In this document: piece after piece, positions 8,440-17,084 of the stretch
Position numbering within the stretch: the stretch's first letter is position 1
How the letters are laid out: each line of letters begins with the position of its first letter
Notes under the pieces: model-generated
The model's database searches: none
The model's input: only the letters and a program-made list of their open reading frames with translations
What the model was told of the DNA's origin: nothing
Assembly: GCA_022652815.1 (NCBI GenBank)
Contig: JALCRR010000013.1
Location: 1-47,167 of the forward strand
Source of the DNA: Oscillibacter sp.
Lineage (GTDB): Bacteria; Bacillota; Clostridia; Oscillospirales; Oscillospiraceae
DNA: 47,167 nucleotides
Direction: 5' to 3'
Made by a program: the position numbers and the translations under genes

Positions 8440-9212
8440 GTAAACTTTTGAAGCACGAATTTCGTGCAACGGGCCGGATTATGGGCCCTCTGTATCTTGT
8501 TTTGCTGGCGTTGAGCATCTGCGCCAACTTCTCCATCCGTCTGTTGGACAGCTCCGACGCACGGTTTCTCAATATTCTGGGCGGACTGATTATGGTTCTG
8601 TTCGTTCTTTGCATTACGGCTGTTTGCATTATGACGCTGGTGCTGATGATTAACCGCTTCCGTACGAATCTGCTGGGCGACGAGGGCTACGTGATGTTTA
8701 CCCTGCCCGTCTCCGTCCATGAGCAGGTTTGGAGCAAAATCATCGTTTCCGTCGTGTGGTTTATTGCCACGGGCGTGGCGGTGTGTCTGGCAGCTCTGAT
8801 TGCCGCATTCCGCGTGGCCTATGTCGGACAGATTGTGGAGGCAATCCGCGAGGTGATGGCACATATCACCGCTTATTACGCCATCAACGGCGTTGGCTTC
8901 CTGCTGGAGTTCATCGTTTTGTGCTTCGTGGGTATTGCCTCCAGCTGCCTGCAGTGCTATGCATCCATGGCAGTGGGCCACAGCTTTGCCAACCATAAAA
9001 CCCTTTTGAGCGTGGTGTTCTTCTTCGTGTTCCAGTTCGCGCTTCAGTTTCTGGGTCTGAGCGGTGCGTTTTCCTTCGAGGGCTTCAACTTCGGTGGGCC
9101 GCAGGCAATCCATGCCTTCATGCTGATCTTAATCGGACTTTCCGCAGCGGTCGGCGCAGTTTTCTATATTATTACGACACAGATGTTGAAAAAGCGTCTG
9201 AATCTGGAGTAA
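8433..9212 (+). CDS. ABC-2 type membrane protein, partner of the upstream ATPase
   Basis: The 259-residue hydrophobic protein shows about six predicted membrane helices (clear ones near residues 17-37, 45-75, 105-130, 155-185, 190-210 and 230-250). It opens with LLKHEFRATGRIMGPLY, an amphipathic lead often seen in ABC-2 permeases of bacteriocin or antibiotic exporters. It overlaps the ATPase gene by seven bases, so the two should be made together and form one transporter. No substrate can be assigned. Confidence 0.85.
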   Translation: MLSKLLKHEFRATGRIMGPLYLVLLALSICANFSIRLLDSSDARFLNILGGLIMVLFVLCITAVCIMTLVLMINRFRTNLLGDEGYVMFTLPVSVHEQVWSKIIVSVVWFIATGVAVCLAALIAAFRVAYVGQIVEAIREVMAHITAYYAINGVGFLLEFIVLCFVGIASSCLQCYASMAVGHSFANHKTLLSVVFFFVFQFALQFLGLSGAFSFEGFNFGGPQAIHAFMLILIGLSAAVGAVFYIITTQMLKKRLNLE

Positions 9213-9222
9213 GATAGCAGAC

Positions 9223-9253
9223 AGGGCGGAGCAGACTTCGGTCTGCCCCGCCT
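9223..9253 (+). terminator. Intrinsic terminator after the ABC exporter operon
   Basis: A GC-rich stem with one mismatch (GCGGAGCAGAC against GTCTGCCCCGC) around a TTCG tetraloop is followed by a short CCTTT run. Confidence 0.7.
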
Positions 9254-9347
9254 TTGGCAGTTGAACCGTTCCGTCCTGTGATGGGAGGATCGACGATAGA
9301 ACCCTGAAAGGGCAGCTTTGGCATTTACCAAGGAGAGGAGCAGCGGC

Positions 9348-9821
9348 GTGGCATTTCTGGAAACGGTACTGGGAAGATGGCTGATGACGGCCGGCATCGC
9401 AATGGTGCCGGTGATTGAGTTGCGCGGCGCCATCCCCATCGGCGTTGCCGCGGGGCTTGCCCCTTGGGAGGCGTACCTGGCTGCGGTGATCGGCAATTTG
9501 CTGCCGGTGCCGCTGATTATGCTGCTGGTGCGGCAGGTGTTTGACTGGCTGCGCGGCGGCAAGTGGTGGGGGCCGAAAATTGAGAAGCTGGAAGCTCGCG
9601 CCCACCTAAAGGGCAAGGTCATCAAGAAATACCGTCTGCCGGGACTGATTTTGCTAGTGGCCATTCCGCTGCCGGGAACCGGCGCCTGGACCGGTGCACT
9701 GGCGGCGACGCTGCTAGACATTCGGATGCGGGATGCAATGCCCGCAATTTTGGCGGGGCTGCTGATTGCTGGCGGCATTACGCTTGGCGTGACCTGCGGC
9801 GCTTTTGCCATGTTTGGCTGA
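9348..9821 (+). CDS. COG2426/Sm_multidrug_ex family membrane protein
   Basis: The 157-residue membrane protein belongs to the 'putative small multidrug export' family. Family marks are the PVIELRGAIPIGVAAGL segment after the first helix and the re-entrant-like AIPLPGTGAWTGALAA segment. Four to five hydrophobic stretches are visible. I chose GTG at 9348 because AGGAGAGGAG lies seven bases upstream. A TTG 30 bases earlier is in frame but has no good ribosome site. The family name is historical and transport has not been firmly shown. No clear promoter was found. Confidence 0.85.
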   Translation: MAFLETVLGRWLMTAGIAMVPVIELRGAIPIGVAAGLAPWEAYLAAVIGNLLPVPLIMLLVRQVFDWLRGGKWWGPKIEKLEARAHLKGKVIKKYRLPGLILLVAIPLPGTGAWTGALAATLLDIRMRDAMPAILAGLLIAGGITLGVTCGAFAMFG

Positions 9822-9875
9822 AAAAATGGGTTGGCAGGGCAGATGCCGACCAAGGCTTGCTTGGAGTGAGAGATT

Positions 9876-10838
9876 ATGAAACGGTACCAAATGACACGCA
9901 GATTTCTGATTTTCTGGACGCTGTTTATCGGCATCGGCGCTGTGGGAGGCGCCTGCGCCATGCTTTACGACCCCACCGGGGCGTTTATGGGCATGGATGT
10001 GGTGCTACCCTATTTTCAGATCCTGCCATTTGCGGATATTCTGTTCCAGAACTTTGTGTTTTCCGGAATTTCTCTGCTGGTTGTCAACGGTATTTCCAAT
10101 TTGACCGCAGCCGTGCTGCTTTTCAGAAAAAAGCCGCTGGGCATCAAGCTGGGCGGAATTTTCGGCTGCACGCTGATGGCCTGGATCTGCATTCAGTTTT
10201 ATATGTTTGAACCCAATACCATTGATACGGCATACTTTCTCTTCGGCCTTGCCCAGGCTTTGACCGGCTATGCCTGCTGGGTGTTTTATCGGCAGGTGAG
10301 CTGGAAAGCGGAGACGGTGGACTACCCACACATTGGGCAGAATCCGAAAACGCTGGTGGTGTATTTTTCCCGGCTGGGTCGGGTGAAGCGGCTGGCCTGC
10401 GAGGAGGCTGAACGCACCGGCGGAGTACTTTTCGAGGTTCGGACAACGGAACGTACCCGGGACACGTTGGGCTTCTGGTGGTGCGGCCGATTCGGCATGC
10501 ATCAATGGGCCATGCCGATTGAGGAAATGCCCGACCATCTGGAACAGTATGAAACGGTGATTCTATGCACGCCGGTGTGGGTCTTTACGCTGTGTGGACC
10601 CATGCGGGAGTTCTGCCGCCGTGGGGCGGGAAAGATCCGCAGGGCGGAATATGTGGTTGTTCACTTTCAGCCCTGGCCCAGCGTCGGGGTCTGCCGGGAG
10701 ATGGACCGTCTGCTGGGGATTACGGCGGAGCAGCGCACCGATGTGCGCTGCCAGCTGGGACACTACAAAGTCCTGCATCAAGAAGCAGCGAGACAAGACT
10801 GCTCTGAAGAAGAGCCGTCGATGGTGGAGAAGGAATAA
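9876..10838 (+). CDS. Membrane protein fused to a flavodoxin-like domain
   Basis: This 320-residue fusion has residues 1-140 forming about four membrane helices (near 10-30, 48-83, 90-110 and 118-138). Residues 157 to about 290 are a flavodoxin-fold domain (KTLVVYFSRLGR at 158-169, then VILCTPVWVFTLCGPMREF). Flavodoxins bind FMN through a loop of the type S/T-x-T-G-x-T. Here it reads SRLGRV and lacks the hydroxyl residues, so FMN binding is doubtful. The last 30 residues are charged. The gene has a GGAGTGAGAG ribosome site and stands 54 bases after the previous gene, possibly in the same transcript. A membrane-anchored redox or sensor role is only a guess. Confidence 0.75.
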   Translation: MKRYQMTRRFLIFWTLFIGIGAVGGACAMLYDPTGAFMGMDVVLPYFQILPFADILFQNFVFSGISLLVVNGISNLTAAVLLFRKKPLGIKLGGIFGCTLMAWICIQFYMFEPNTIDTAYFLFGLAQALTGYACWVFYRQVSWKAETVDYPHIGQNPKTLVVYFSRLGRVKRLACEEAERTGGVLFEVRTTERTRDTLGFWWCGRFGMHQWAMPIEEMPDHLEQYETVILCTPVWVFTLCGPMREFCRRGAGKIRRAEYVVVHFQPWPSVGVCREMDRLLGITAEQRTDVRCQLGHYKVLHQEAARQDCSEEEPSMVEKE

Positions 10839-10877
10839 AAAGCGTACCTCTGCTGATGCAGAGGTGCGCTTTTTGTT
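10838..10877 (+). terminator. Intrinsic terminator after the flavodoxin fusion gene
   Basis: A stem (AAAGCG and ACCTCTGC with their complements, one mismatch) around a TGAT loop is followed by TTTTTGTTTT. Confidence 0.9.
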
Positions 10878-10937
10878 TTGGGCAGCCGCATAATACCTGT
10901 GTCCAGAATTTTATATACCGAAGAACAAGAGCTTTCC

Positions 10938-10967
10938 TTGACATGATCATACCTATTCGAGTAAACT
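10938..10967 (+). promoter_or_regulatory. Predicted promoter of the nucleoside ABC importer operon
   Basis: A perfect TTGACA (10938-10943) is followed after 18 bases by TAAACT (10962-10967). About 65 untranslated bases follow. I looked there for a purine riboswitch and found none of its conserved segments. Confidence 0.55.
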
Positions 10968-11038
10968 AGGGTAGCAATAGGTTGTCCTTTTGGGAGCTTT
11001 TTCCCTGTCGGATATCAAACATAGAAGGGGTTGAGGCA

Positions 11039-12547
11039 ATGGAAGAAATTTTACGCATGGAGCACATCACCAAGCAGTTTGGCAGCGTATACGCCAACCG
11101 GGATATTAATTTGGAGGTCCGGCGCGGCGAAGTACATACCCTCCTGGGCGAGAACGGTGCCGGCAAGAGCACCTTGATGAACGTGCTGTTTGGCCTTTAC
11201 CAGCCCACTGCAGGTCAGATTTATCTGAACGGCAAGCCGGTAAAAATCACCTCTCCGGCCGAGGCAGTGAAGCTCGGCATCGGCATGGTGCACCAGCACT
11301 TCATGTTGGTGGAGGCCATGACGGTTTTTGAGAACATTATCCTGGGCGACAAACGCACCAAGGGTGTTTTTATTGACCGAGACGCTCGCCGCAAAGAGAT
11401 TACGGAGCTTGCGGACCGCTACGGTCTGGAGGTGGAGCTGGACAAGCCCATCACCGAGATTGCCGTGGGTGCGCAGCAGCGCGTGGAAATTTTGAAGGCA
11501 CTGTACCGCGGAGCGGAGCTTTTGGTGCTGGACGAGCCCACCGCAGCCCTAACGGACCTTGAGGTCGAGGGACTGTTTGAGATTATCGAGAAGCTGAAGA
11601 AGGAAAACAAGAGCGTTATCTTCATCAGCCACAAGATGCGCGAGGTGCTGAAGATCTCCGATCGAATTACGGTTCTCCGTGCCGGACAGACGGTCTGCAC
11701 GGTGGAGCGCAGCGAAACCGACGGCGCAAAGCTGGCCAATCTGATGATGGGTCGGGAACTGGCGCCCTCCCATTATGAGAAGATCGAGCAGCCCGGCGAG
11801 CCGGTGATGACCCTTGACCATGTGAGCTATCACAAGGCATCCAAGCACAGCGGACTGAACGATATTTCCCTGTCCATCGGCCGGGGCGAGATCGTGGGAA
11901 TCGCCGGCGTGGACGGAAACGGCCAGAGTCAGCTTGCCCAGATCGTCACCGGCGTCCTAACGCCAGACGAGGGCGAGGCAGATCTGAAAGGCTCCAAGGT
12001 GGCAAAATTTACGCCCAACGGCTTTATTGTGGAAAATGTGGCCCACATTCCGGAGGATCGGAACAAGATGGGGCTCATCGGCAATATGTCGGTGCAGGAC
12101 AACATCGTGCTGAAAAGCACGGAAGAACCCCGCTTTTCCGATGGCCACGGTGCCCATTTGAAGAAAAAAGCTATACACGAATATGCCCTTTCCATGCAGG
12201 AAAAGTACGATATTCGCTGTGAATCGGTGGAGCAGGAGACGAGAAACCTCTCCGGCGGCAATCAACAGAAGGTCATTCTGGCCCGGGAGCTGGAGGGCAA
12301 CCCCGATCTTCTGGTGGCGGTGCATCCCACCCGCGGATTGGACATCGGCGCAACCCGCTTTGTCCACGACTCCATGATTGATGCCCGGGGCAAGGGCTGC
12401 GGTGTGCTGCTGATCTCCGCAGACTTTGACGAGGTGCTGGAAATTTCCGACCGCATCATCGTCATGTTTGAAGGACAGATCATGGGCGTCTATCCCGGCA
12501 AGAATCCTCCCATTGAGGAAATCAGCCTGGCCATGGCCGGCAAGTGA
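11039..12547 (+). CDS. BMP-type nucleoside ABC importer, double ATPase subunit
   Basis: The 502-residue protein holds two fused nucleotide-binding domains, as in Bacillus NupO/YufO and sugar RbsA-like ATPases. Domain 1 has Walker A GENGAGKST and Walker B LVLDEPTAAL with a degenerate signature (VGAQQRVEI). Domain 2 has a degenerate Walker A (GVDGNGQSQ) but a full LSGGNQQK signature and HPTRGLD. This split pattern is normal for the family. The frame is open 19 codons further upstream, but the ATG at 11039 follows a GAGG site and gives the conserved MEEILRMEHITKQFG start. It heads a four-gene operon with two permeases and a lipoprotein. The partner families point to nucleosides or purines as cargo. 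Confidence 0.93.
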   Translation: MEEILRMEHITKQFGSVYANRDINLEVRRGEVHTLLGENGAGKSTLMNVLFGLYQPTAGQIYLNGKPVKITSPAEAVKLGIGMVHQHFMLVEAMTVFENIILGDKRTKGVFIDRDARRKEITELADRYGLEVELDKPITEIAVGAQQRVEILKALYRGAELLVLDEPTAALTDLEVEGLFEIIEKLKKENKSVIFISHKMREVLKISDRITVLRAGQTVCTVERSETDGAKLANLMMGRELAPSHYEKIEQPGEPVMTLDHVSYHKASKHSGLNDISLSIGRGEIVGIAGVDGNGQSQLAQIVTGVLTPDEGEADLKGSKVAKFTPNGFIVENVAHIPEDRNKMGLIGNMSVQDNIVLKSTEEPRFSDGHGAHLKKKAIHEYALSMQEKYDIRCESVEQETRNLSGGNQQKVILARELEGNPDLLVAVHPTRGLDIGATRFVHDSMIDARGKGCGVLLISADFDEVLEISDRIIVMFEGQIMGVYPGKNPPIEEISLAMAGK

Positions 12548-12558
12548 GGAGGAACGAC

Positions 12559-13632
12559 ATGAAACTCAAAAAGACTCTGATGAGCGTTCTGGTGCCGCTG
12601 GCCTCCGTCATTCTGGCCTTTGTCATCGGCGCCATCATCATCGCCGCTCTGGGCGGAAGCCCCGTGCAGGCGGTCGCGTATCTGTTTCAAGGCGCCTTTG
12701 GCACCCCCAACAACTTTGCTTCCACACTGGTGAAGGCAACCCCACTGATTTTTACAGGCCTTTGCGCCTGCTTCGCATACCGTTGCGGCGTGTTCAACCT
12801 GGGCGGCGAGGGCCAGTTCATTATGGGCTCCATCGCCACCTGCTGGGTGGCCACCACCTGGGGAATTGAAGGCCCAGGCGCCATGGTTTTGTGCCTGCTG
12901 TGCGGCATCATCGCCGGCGGTATCTGGGGCGCTATTCCCGGTATTCTAAAAATTACCCGGGGACTGAACGAAATGATCGTGTCCATTATGCTCAACTACG
13001 TGGCAACGCTGTTTATGGGACTGCTCTACACCAGCGTCCTGCGAGACGGCAATGTGCCCCAGACGGCTGCCGTTCCCGACGCGACTCAACTCCAGCGCAT
13101 CGTCCCGTCACTCCGCGTGACCTGGGGCATCGTCATTGCGCTGGCTGTTGCGGCGGTGGTGCAGTATTTCCTGTTCAGCACCTCCAAGGGCTTCCAGCTG
13201 CGGGCAGTGGGCCTTAATATGACCGCCTCCCGGTTCAACGGCTTTTCCGTGAAGAAATACATCCTCTTCAGCTTTGTCGTTTCCGGCGCGATTGCCGGCC
13301 TGGGCGGCAGCGTGGAGCTGCTGGGTACCCAGTACCGCCTAATCAGCGGCTACGCCGTGGGCTACGGCTTTGACGGCGTCGCCATGGCGCTGATTGCCCA
13401 GCTCAACCCCGTGGCCACGGTGATTGTGGCCTACTTCTTCGCGGTGCTCCGTACCGGCGCCAACACCATGCAGGCCGGCACTGGCGTACCCACCTCCGTG
13501 ATCGACATTATTCAGGCGCTGGTCATCGTTCTGGCTGTGGCAGGCTTTGCACTGGTGAAGCTGCCCCAGATCCGACAGTGGCTTGCCGGCCGCGGCGGAA
13601 AGAAAACCGCAGAGAAAAAGGAGGAGAAGTAA
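12559..13632 (+). CDS. BMP-type nucleoside ABC importer, permease 1 (NupP-like)
   Basis: The 357-residue integral membrane protein is of the branched-chain-amino-acid/ribose permease superfamily, with eight to ten hydrophobic helices. It contains the family segments FNLGGEGQFIMGS and GLNEMIVSIMLNYVA, and FDGVAMALIAQLNPVA near the end. AGGAGG lies six bases before the ATG at 12559; a GTG overlapping the previous stop is in frame but too close to that site. The C-terminus is short and Lys-rich. It should form a heterodimer with the next gene product. Confidence 0.92.
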   Translation: MKLKKTLMSVLVPLASVILAFVIGAIIIAALGGSPVQAVAYLFQGAFGTPNNFASTLVKATPLIFTGLCACFAYRCGVFNLGGEGQFIMGSIATCWVATTWGIEGPGAMVLCLLCGIIAGGIWGAIPGILKITRGLNEMIVSIMLNYVATLFMGLLYTSVLRDGNVPQTAAVPDATQLQRIVPSLRVTWGIVIALAVAAVVQYFLFSTSKGFQLRAVGLNMTASRFNGFSVKKYILFSFVVSGAIAGLGGSVELLGTQYRLISGYAVGYGFDGVAMALIAQLNPVATVIVAYFFAVLRTGANTMQAGTGVPTSVIDIIQALVIVLAVAGFALVKLPQIRQWLAGRGGKKTAEKKEEK

Positions 13633-13633
13633 C

Positions 13634-14554
13634 ATGGATATCGGTGAACTGATCCTCTCTACCGTCCGCATGGCCACCCCCATTCTTCTGGTGGCACTGG
13701 CGGAGCTGTACTCCGAGCGGGCAGGCCTTGTCAACATCGGACTGGACGGCATCATGTCCTTCGGCGCTTTGGCGGGCTTTATGGTCTGCTTCATTACCGG
13801 CAGCCCGTTCCTCGGAATCCTGGCCGGTGCGATGGGCGGCATTCTCATCAACATGATCTATGCCTACTGCACCATTTCCCTGTGCGCCGAGCAGATCGTT
13901 TACGGCATGGCCATCAACATCTTTGCCCCTGCCGTGGCGTCGTTTATCTACCGTATTTACTTCGGCGTCAGCTCCACACTGGCGCAGGACACCCTAATGA
14001 AATCCATCGCCATCCCGTATCTCAAGGATATCCCCTTCCTGGGCAAGCTGCTCTTCGACCAGACGCCCATGGTATACTTTGCCTATCTGATGGTGGTCTT
14101 TACCGCGATCTTCTTCAATAAAACGAAGAAGGGCCTAAATTATAAGGCCGTGGGCGAATATCCAAAGGCGGCTGAGACGCTGGGCATCAACGTCATCCGC
14201 CAGAAGTATGTTGCCTGCATGATCTGCGGCGCACTGGCCGGTATCGGCGGCGCGTACTTAACCACCTGCTATGTCAACACCTATTCCGACGGCGTAGTGG
14301 CTGGACGCGGCTTCATTGCCCTGTCTGCCGTCATTTTCGGACGGTGGAGCTCCGGCGGCGTACTGCTGGCCTGTCTGCTGTTCGGCTTCTGTGACGCTTT
14401 GCAGCTGCGCCTCCAGATTATGAACACCTCCACGCCCTATCAGCTGTTCCAGATGATTCCGTATGTCTGCACGCTGGTGGCGCTGGCTGCGTTCGGCATT
14501 AAGAAGGCCGGCCCGAAGGCCAACGGCAAGCCCTATATGCGCGAGGAGCGCTGA
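13634..14554 (+). CDS. BMP-type nucleoside ABC importer, permease 2 (NupQ-like)
   Basis: The 306-residue permease starts two bases after the previous stop, with GGAGGAG upstream. It has the family pattern LVALAELYSERAGLVNIGLDGIMSFGALAGF near the N-terminus and GIGGAYLTTCYVNTYSDGVVAGRGFIALSAVIFGRW further on. Eight or so helices are visible. An in-frame open stretch reaching 51 bases into permease 1 is not used, judging by the ribosome site. Confidence 0.92.
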   Translation: MDIGELILSTVRMATPILLVALAELYSERAGLVNIGLDGIMSFGALAGFMVCFITGSPFLGILAGAMGGILINMIYAYCTISLCAEQIVYGMAINIFAPAVASFIYRIYFGVSSTLAQDTLMKSIAIPYLKDIPFLGKLLFDQTPMVYFAYLMVVFTAIFFNKTKKGLNYKAVGEYPKAAETLGINVIRQKYVACMICGALAGIGGAYLTTCYVNTYSDGVVAGRGFIALSAVIFGRWSSGGVLLACLLFGFCDALQLRLQIMNTSTPYQLFQMIPYVCTLVALAAFGIKKAGPKANGKPYMREER

Positions 14555-14625
14555 TTGATCGGTCATAAGGCGCAAGCCTTTGTGATATTGCTCTTGGAAA
14601 AAATGAAGTATGGAGGAATTTGAAA

Positions 14626-15651
14626 ATGAAGAAAGTCTTTGCACTCGTTCTCACCCTGGCCATGGCACTGTCCCTGGCCGCCTGCGGCGCAGCCAGCAAG
14701 CCCGCCGCATCTGCATCTGGCAGCGCAGCTGCTTCCGGCTCTGCCGCTGCATCCGGCTACAAGGTCGCCATGGTCTGCGACTCCAGTATTTCCGACGGCG
14801 GCTGGGGTGCTGCCTGCTACAACGCCATGGTGGATGCCGCTGCCGATCTGGGCTGGGAAACCGCCTATTCCGACTCCGTTGCACAGTCTGACTATGCAAG
14901 CTCCATCACCAGCTACTGCGACCTGGGCTACAACATGATCTTTCTGCCCGGCAACCAGTACTCCGATGCAACCGTGCAGGTTGCCAAGGACTATCCCGAC
15001 ATCTGCTTCGCCGTTTTGAACGGCGCTGAGGATCTGCCCACCGACAACATCACCTCCATTCTGCCCAACGCAGACGAGATCGGCTACATGGCCGGCGCTC
15101 TGGCTGGCCTGATGACCAAGACCAACGTCCTGGGCTTCATCGGCGGCATGGAAATCGACACCACCAAGGCAAAGCTGGCCGGCTACGAGGCCGCTGCCAA
15201 GGCTGTCAATCCCGACATCACGGTGCTCTCCGCCTATGCAGGCTCCTTCGATGACACTGCCAAGGGCATGGAGCTGGCCAACGGCATGCTCTCCAAGAAC
15301 GCTGACGTGTTCTTCGGCGATGCCTCCGCAGTTGACTCCGGCGCCCGTCAGGCAATCGACACCGCCAACGGTGACGGCGAAATTGGCATCTACGATATCG
15401 GCCAGCCTGCCGATCTGCTGGGCCAGAATCCCTGCGTCATCTGCTCTGTTGTCACGGACAACGCCGGCATGCTGAAGCTGGCTATGCAGGATGCCCAGGC
15501 AGGCTCCTTCGGCAACAAGACCATCTATGGCTCCTTCGAGAACGGCTGCCTGAGCGTCGGCGCCTTCAACGATGAGCTGGTCTCCGCTGACATCCAGAGC
15601 GCTTACATGGACTTCATCGATCAGATGGCCGCAGGCACGTTCCCCGGCTAA
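14626..15651 (+). CDS. BMP family substrate-binding lipoprotein (nucleoside importer)
   Basis: The 341-residue secreted lipoprotein has a signal peptide with lipobox LAAC at residues 17-20, so it is anchored by Cys20. An Ala/Ser linker of about 20 residues follows, then a PnrA/Med-like periplasmic-binding fold (DGGWGAACYNAM, GFIGGMEIDTTKAKLAGYEAA, DVFFGDASAVDSGAR). BMP proteins bind purine or pyrimidine nucleosides outside the membrane and hand them to the permeases. GGAGG sits nine bases before the ATG at 14626; an in-frame TTG six bases earlier is too close to it. Codon use is strongly biased, as expected for the most abundant transporter subunit. The terminator at 15675-15711 closes the operon. 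Confidence 0.94.
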   Translation: MKKVFALVLTLAMALSLAACGAASKPAASASGSAAASGSAAASGYKVAMVCDSSISDGGWGAACYNAMVDAAADLGWETAYSDSVAQSDYASSITSYCDLGYNMIFLPGNQYSDATVQVAKDYPDICFAVLNGAEDLPTDNITSILPNADEIGYMAGALAGLMTKTNVLGFIGGMEIDTTKAKLAGYEAAAKAVNPDITVLSAYAGSFDDTAKGMELANGMLSKNADVFFGDASAVDSGARQAIDTANGDGEIGIYDIGQPADLLGQNPCVICSVVTDNAGMLKLAMQDAQAGSFGNKTIYGSFENGCLSVGAFNDELVSADIQSAYMDFIDQMAAGTFPG

Positions 15652-15674
15652 GCTGAAAAAGCAATCTCACTGAT

Positions 15675-15711
15675 AAAAGGAGCGCCCGGCCAAAGGCCGG
15701 GCGCTCCTTTT
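15675..15711. terminator. Bidirectional terminator between the nucleoside importer and guaD
   Basis: A perfect 17-bp stem (AAAAGGAGCGCCCGGCC and its complement) closes on a three-base AAA loop, with a T-run on both strands. It separates the converging operons. Confidence 0.95.
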
Positions 15712-15727
15712 ATAAGAGTTAAAAGAA

Positions 15728-17005
15728 TCAGCGGTTTTTCGCGTTGTAAACCTTGCGACCCTCGCTCCAGACGGCGCGGATGGCATCCGGCTGGCGGACG
15801 TAGACGCACCGCTCAAACCGCTCCTGTACGGTTAAGGGACGGGTTGAGGGGACCAGCGCACTGTCGTCCAGCACCATCGCGTGAAGGGCATCGCCCTTGG
15901 CGAAGCCCGCTCCGGCGCCAAAGAAATTCGCGCCTGCGGTCGTGCCCAGATACCAGCCCTCGGCCACGGTCAAAAAGTCTGTGCGCCAGTTGTCCATGAT
16001 CCGCCGATCCTTGGAGGCCTTGATGGCATCCGCCACGGCGTCGAACATGTGGATGGAGCAGCCGCCGGCTACATCGCTGCCGAGAGCCACCTTCAGCCCC
16101 TCATTTAGCATGACCCGCACCGGCGCGGTGCCAGAGCAGATGGCGTTGTTGGAGTTGGCGCAGTGGGCAACAGTGACGCCGGCATCTTTCATGGCCTTGC
16201 GCTCCCGCGCGTCAGAGTGGACGCAGTGAGCCATAATGGTGCGGTCATTCCACAGCCCGTATTCCGCGTAAGTCTCCCAGTATTGCTTGCATTCCGGGTG
16301 CAGCTCCCGTACCCACTCGATTTCCCGATGGTTTTCCGAAAGGTGGGACTGAACGGGAAGGTGCCGCTCCTGGGCAAGTTTGCCCAGAAACGCCATCAGC
16401 TCGTTGGTGCAGGACGGGGTGAATCGGGGCGTCAGAATGGGCTTGATGTGCGGAAAGTCTTGACATTCCTCCAGCCAGCGCAAGGTCTCCCGCTGGGATT
16501 CTTCGGTGGTTTCCTGCAAATTAGATGCGCCGTTGCGGTCCATGTTGACCTTGCCCACATAGCCCACGATGCCCGCCTTTTCCAGCTCCTCCATCAAAAT
16601 GAGCGTCGCCTCCCGGTGCAAAGAGGAGAACAACGACACCCGGGTGGTGCCGTTTGCCACCAGCTCATGGGCAAGATGGCGGTAGACCGTCCGCGCGTAG
16701 TCAGCGTCAGTGAACCGTGCCTCCGTGGGGAACGCATACTCGTTCAGCCAGTCCAGCAGCGGCAGATCCATGCCCATGCCCATCATGGCGTACTGCGGGG
16801 CGTGCATGTGAAGATCGGCAAAGGACTGAAGAATGAGGCAATCGCCCCAGTCCTCCACAGGGACGGCGGCATAGCGCTCCGGCAGCTGGGAGAAAACGCC
16901 GATGATGATGCCGTCCTCGGCGATGAGATAGCCGTATTCGGTGATGTCCAGCTTTCCGCATTCCGGAGCCGAAACGATATTCCCTTTCAAGATTGTGACT
17001 GCCAT
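15728..17005 (-). CDS. guaD: Guanine deaminase
   Basis: GuaD hydrolyses guanine to xanthine and ammonia. The 425-residue amidohydrolase carries the zinc site as DLHMHAPQY near the N-terminus, QSHLSE and AHCVH in the middle, and LGSDVAGG late. The guanine-deaminase marks LPLLDWLNEYAFPTEARF and KVNMDRN separate it from other amidohydrolases. The open frame extends 27 codons upstream into leader sequence, but the ATG at 17005 has GAGGTG eight bases before it and starts the conserved MAVTILKG. It has its own promoter (17201-17229) and a guanine riboswitch with a terminator in the leader. The nucleoside importer converges on it from the other side, which fits purine catabolism. Confidence 0.95.
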   Translation of the reverse strand: MAVTILKGNIVSAPECGKLDITEYGYLIAEDGIIIGVFSQLPERYAAVPVEDWGDCLILQSFADLHMHAPQYAMMGMGMDLPLLDWLNEYAFPTEARFTDADYARTVYRHLAHELVANGTTRVSLFSSLHREATLILMEELEKAGIVGYVGKVNMDRNGASNLQETTEESQRETLRWLEECQDFPHIKPILTPRFTPSCTNELMAFLGKLAQERHLPVQSHLSENHREIEWVRELHPECKQYWETYAEYGLWNDRTIMAHCVHSDARERKAMKDAGVTVAHCANSNNAICSGTAPVRVMLNEGLKVALGSDVAGGCSIHMFDAVADAIKASKDRRIMDNWRTDFLTVAEGWYLGTTAGANFFGAGAGFAKGDALHAMVLDDSALVPSTRPLTVQERFERCVYVRQPDAIRAVWSEGRKVYNAKNR

Positions 17006-17035
17006 AAAAAAACACCTCACATAAAATCGGTAAAA

Positions 17036-17084
17036 CAAAACGAGTGCCCGTCTGGATGCACGAATTGCGTCCGGACAGACACTC
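17036..17084 (-). terminator. Riboswitch-controlled terminator in the guaD leader
   Basis: On the minus strand the arms 17066-17084 and 17042-17060 pair at 17 of 19 positions, counting three G-U pairs, around an ATTCG loop. GTTTTGTTTTA follows. The first four bases of the 5' arm (GAGT) are also the 3' end of riboswitch stem P1, so ligand binding and a complete terminator exclude each other. Confidence 0.8.

Noticed and set aside
10878-11038. Purine riboswitch in front of the nucleoside importer
   Set aside because: None of the conserved J2/3 or P1 segments is present; only a promoter is visible.
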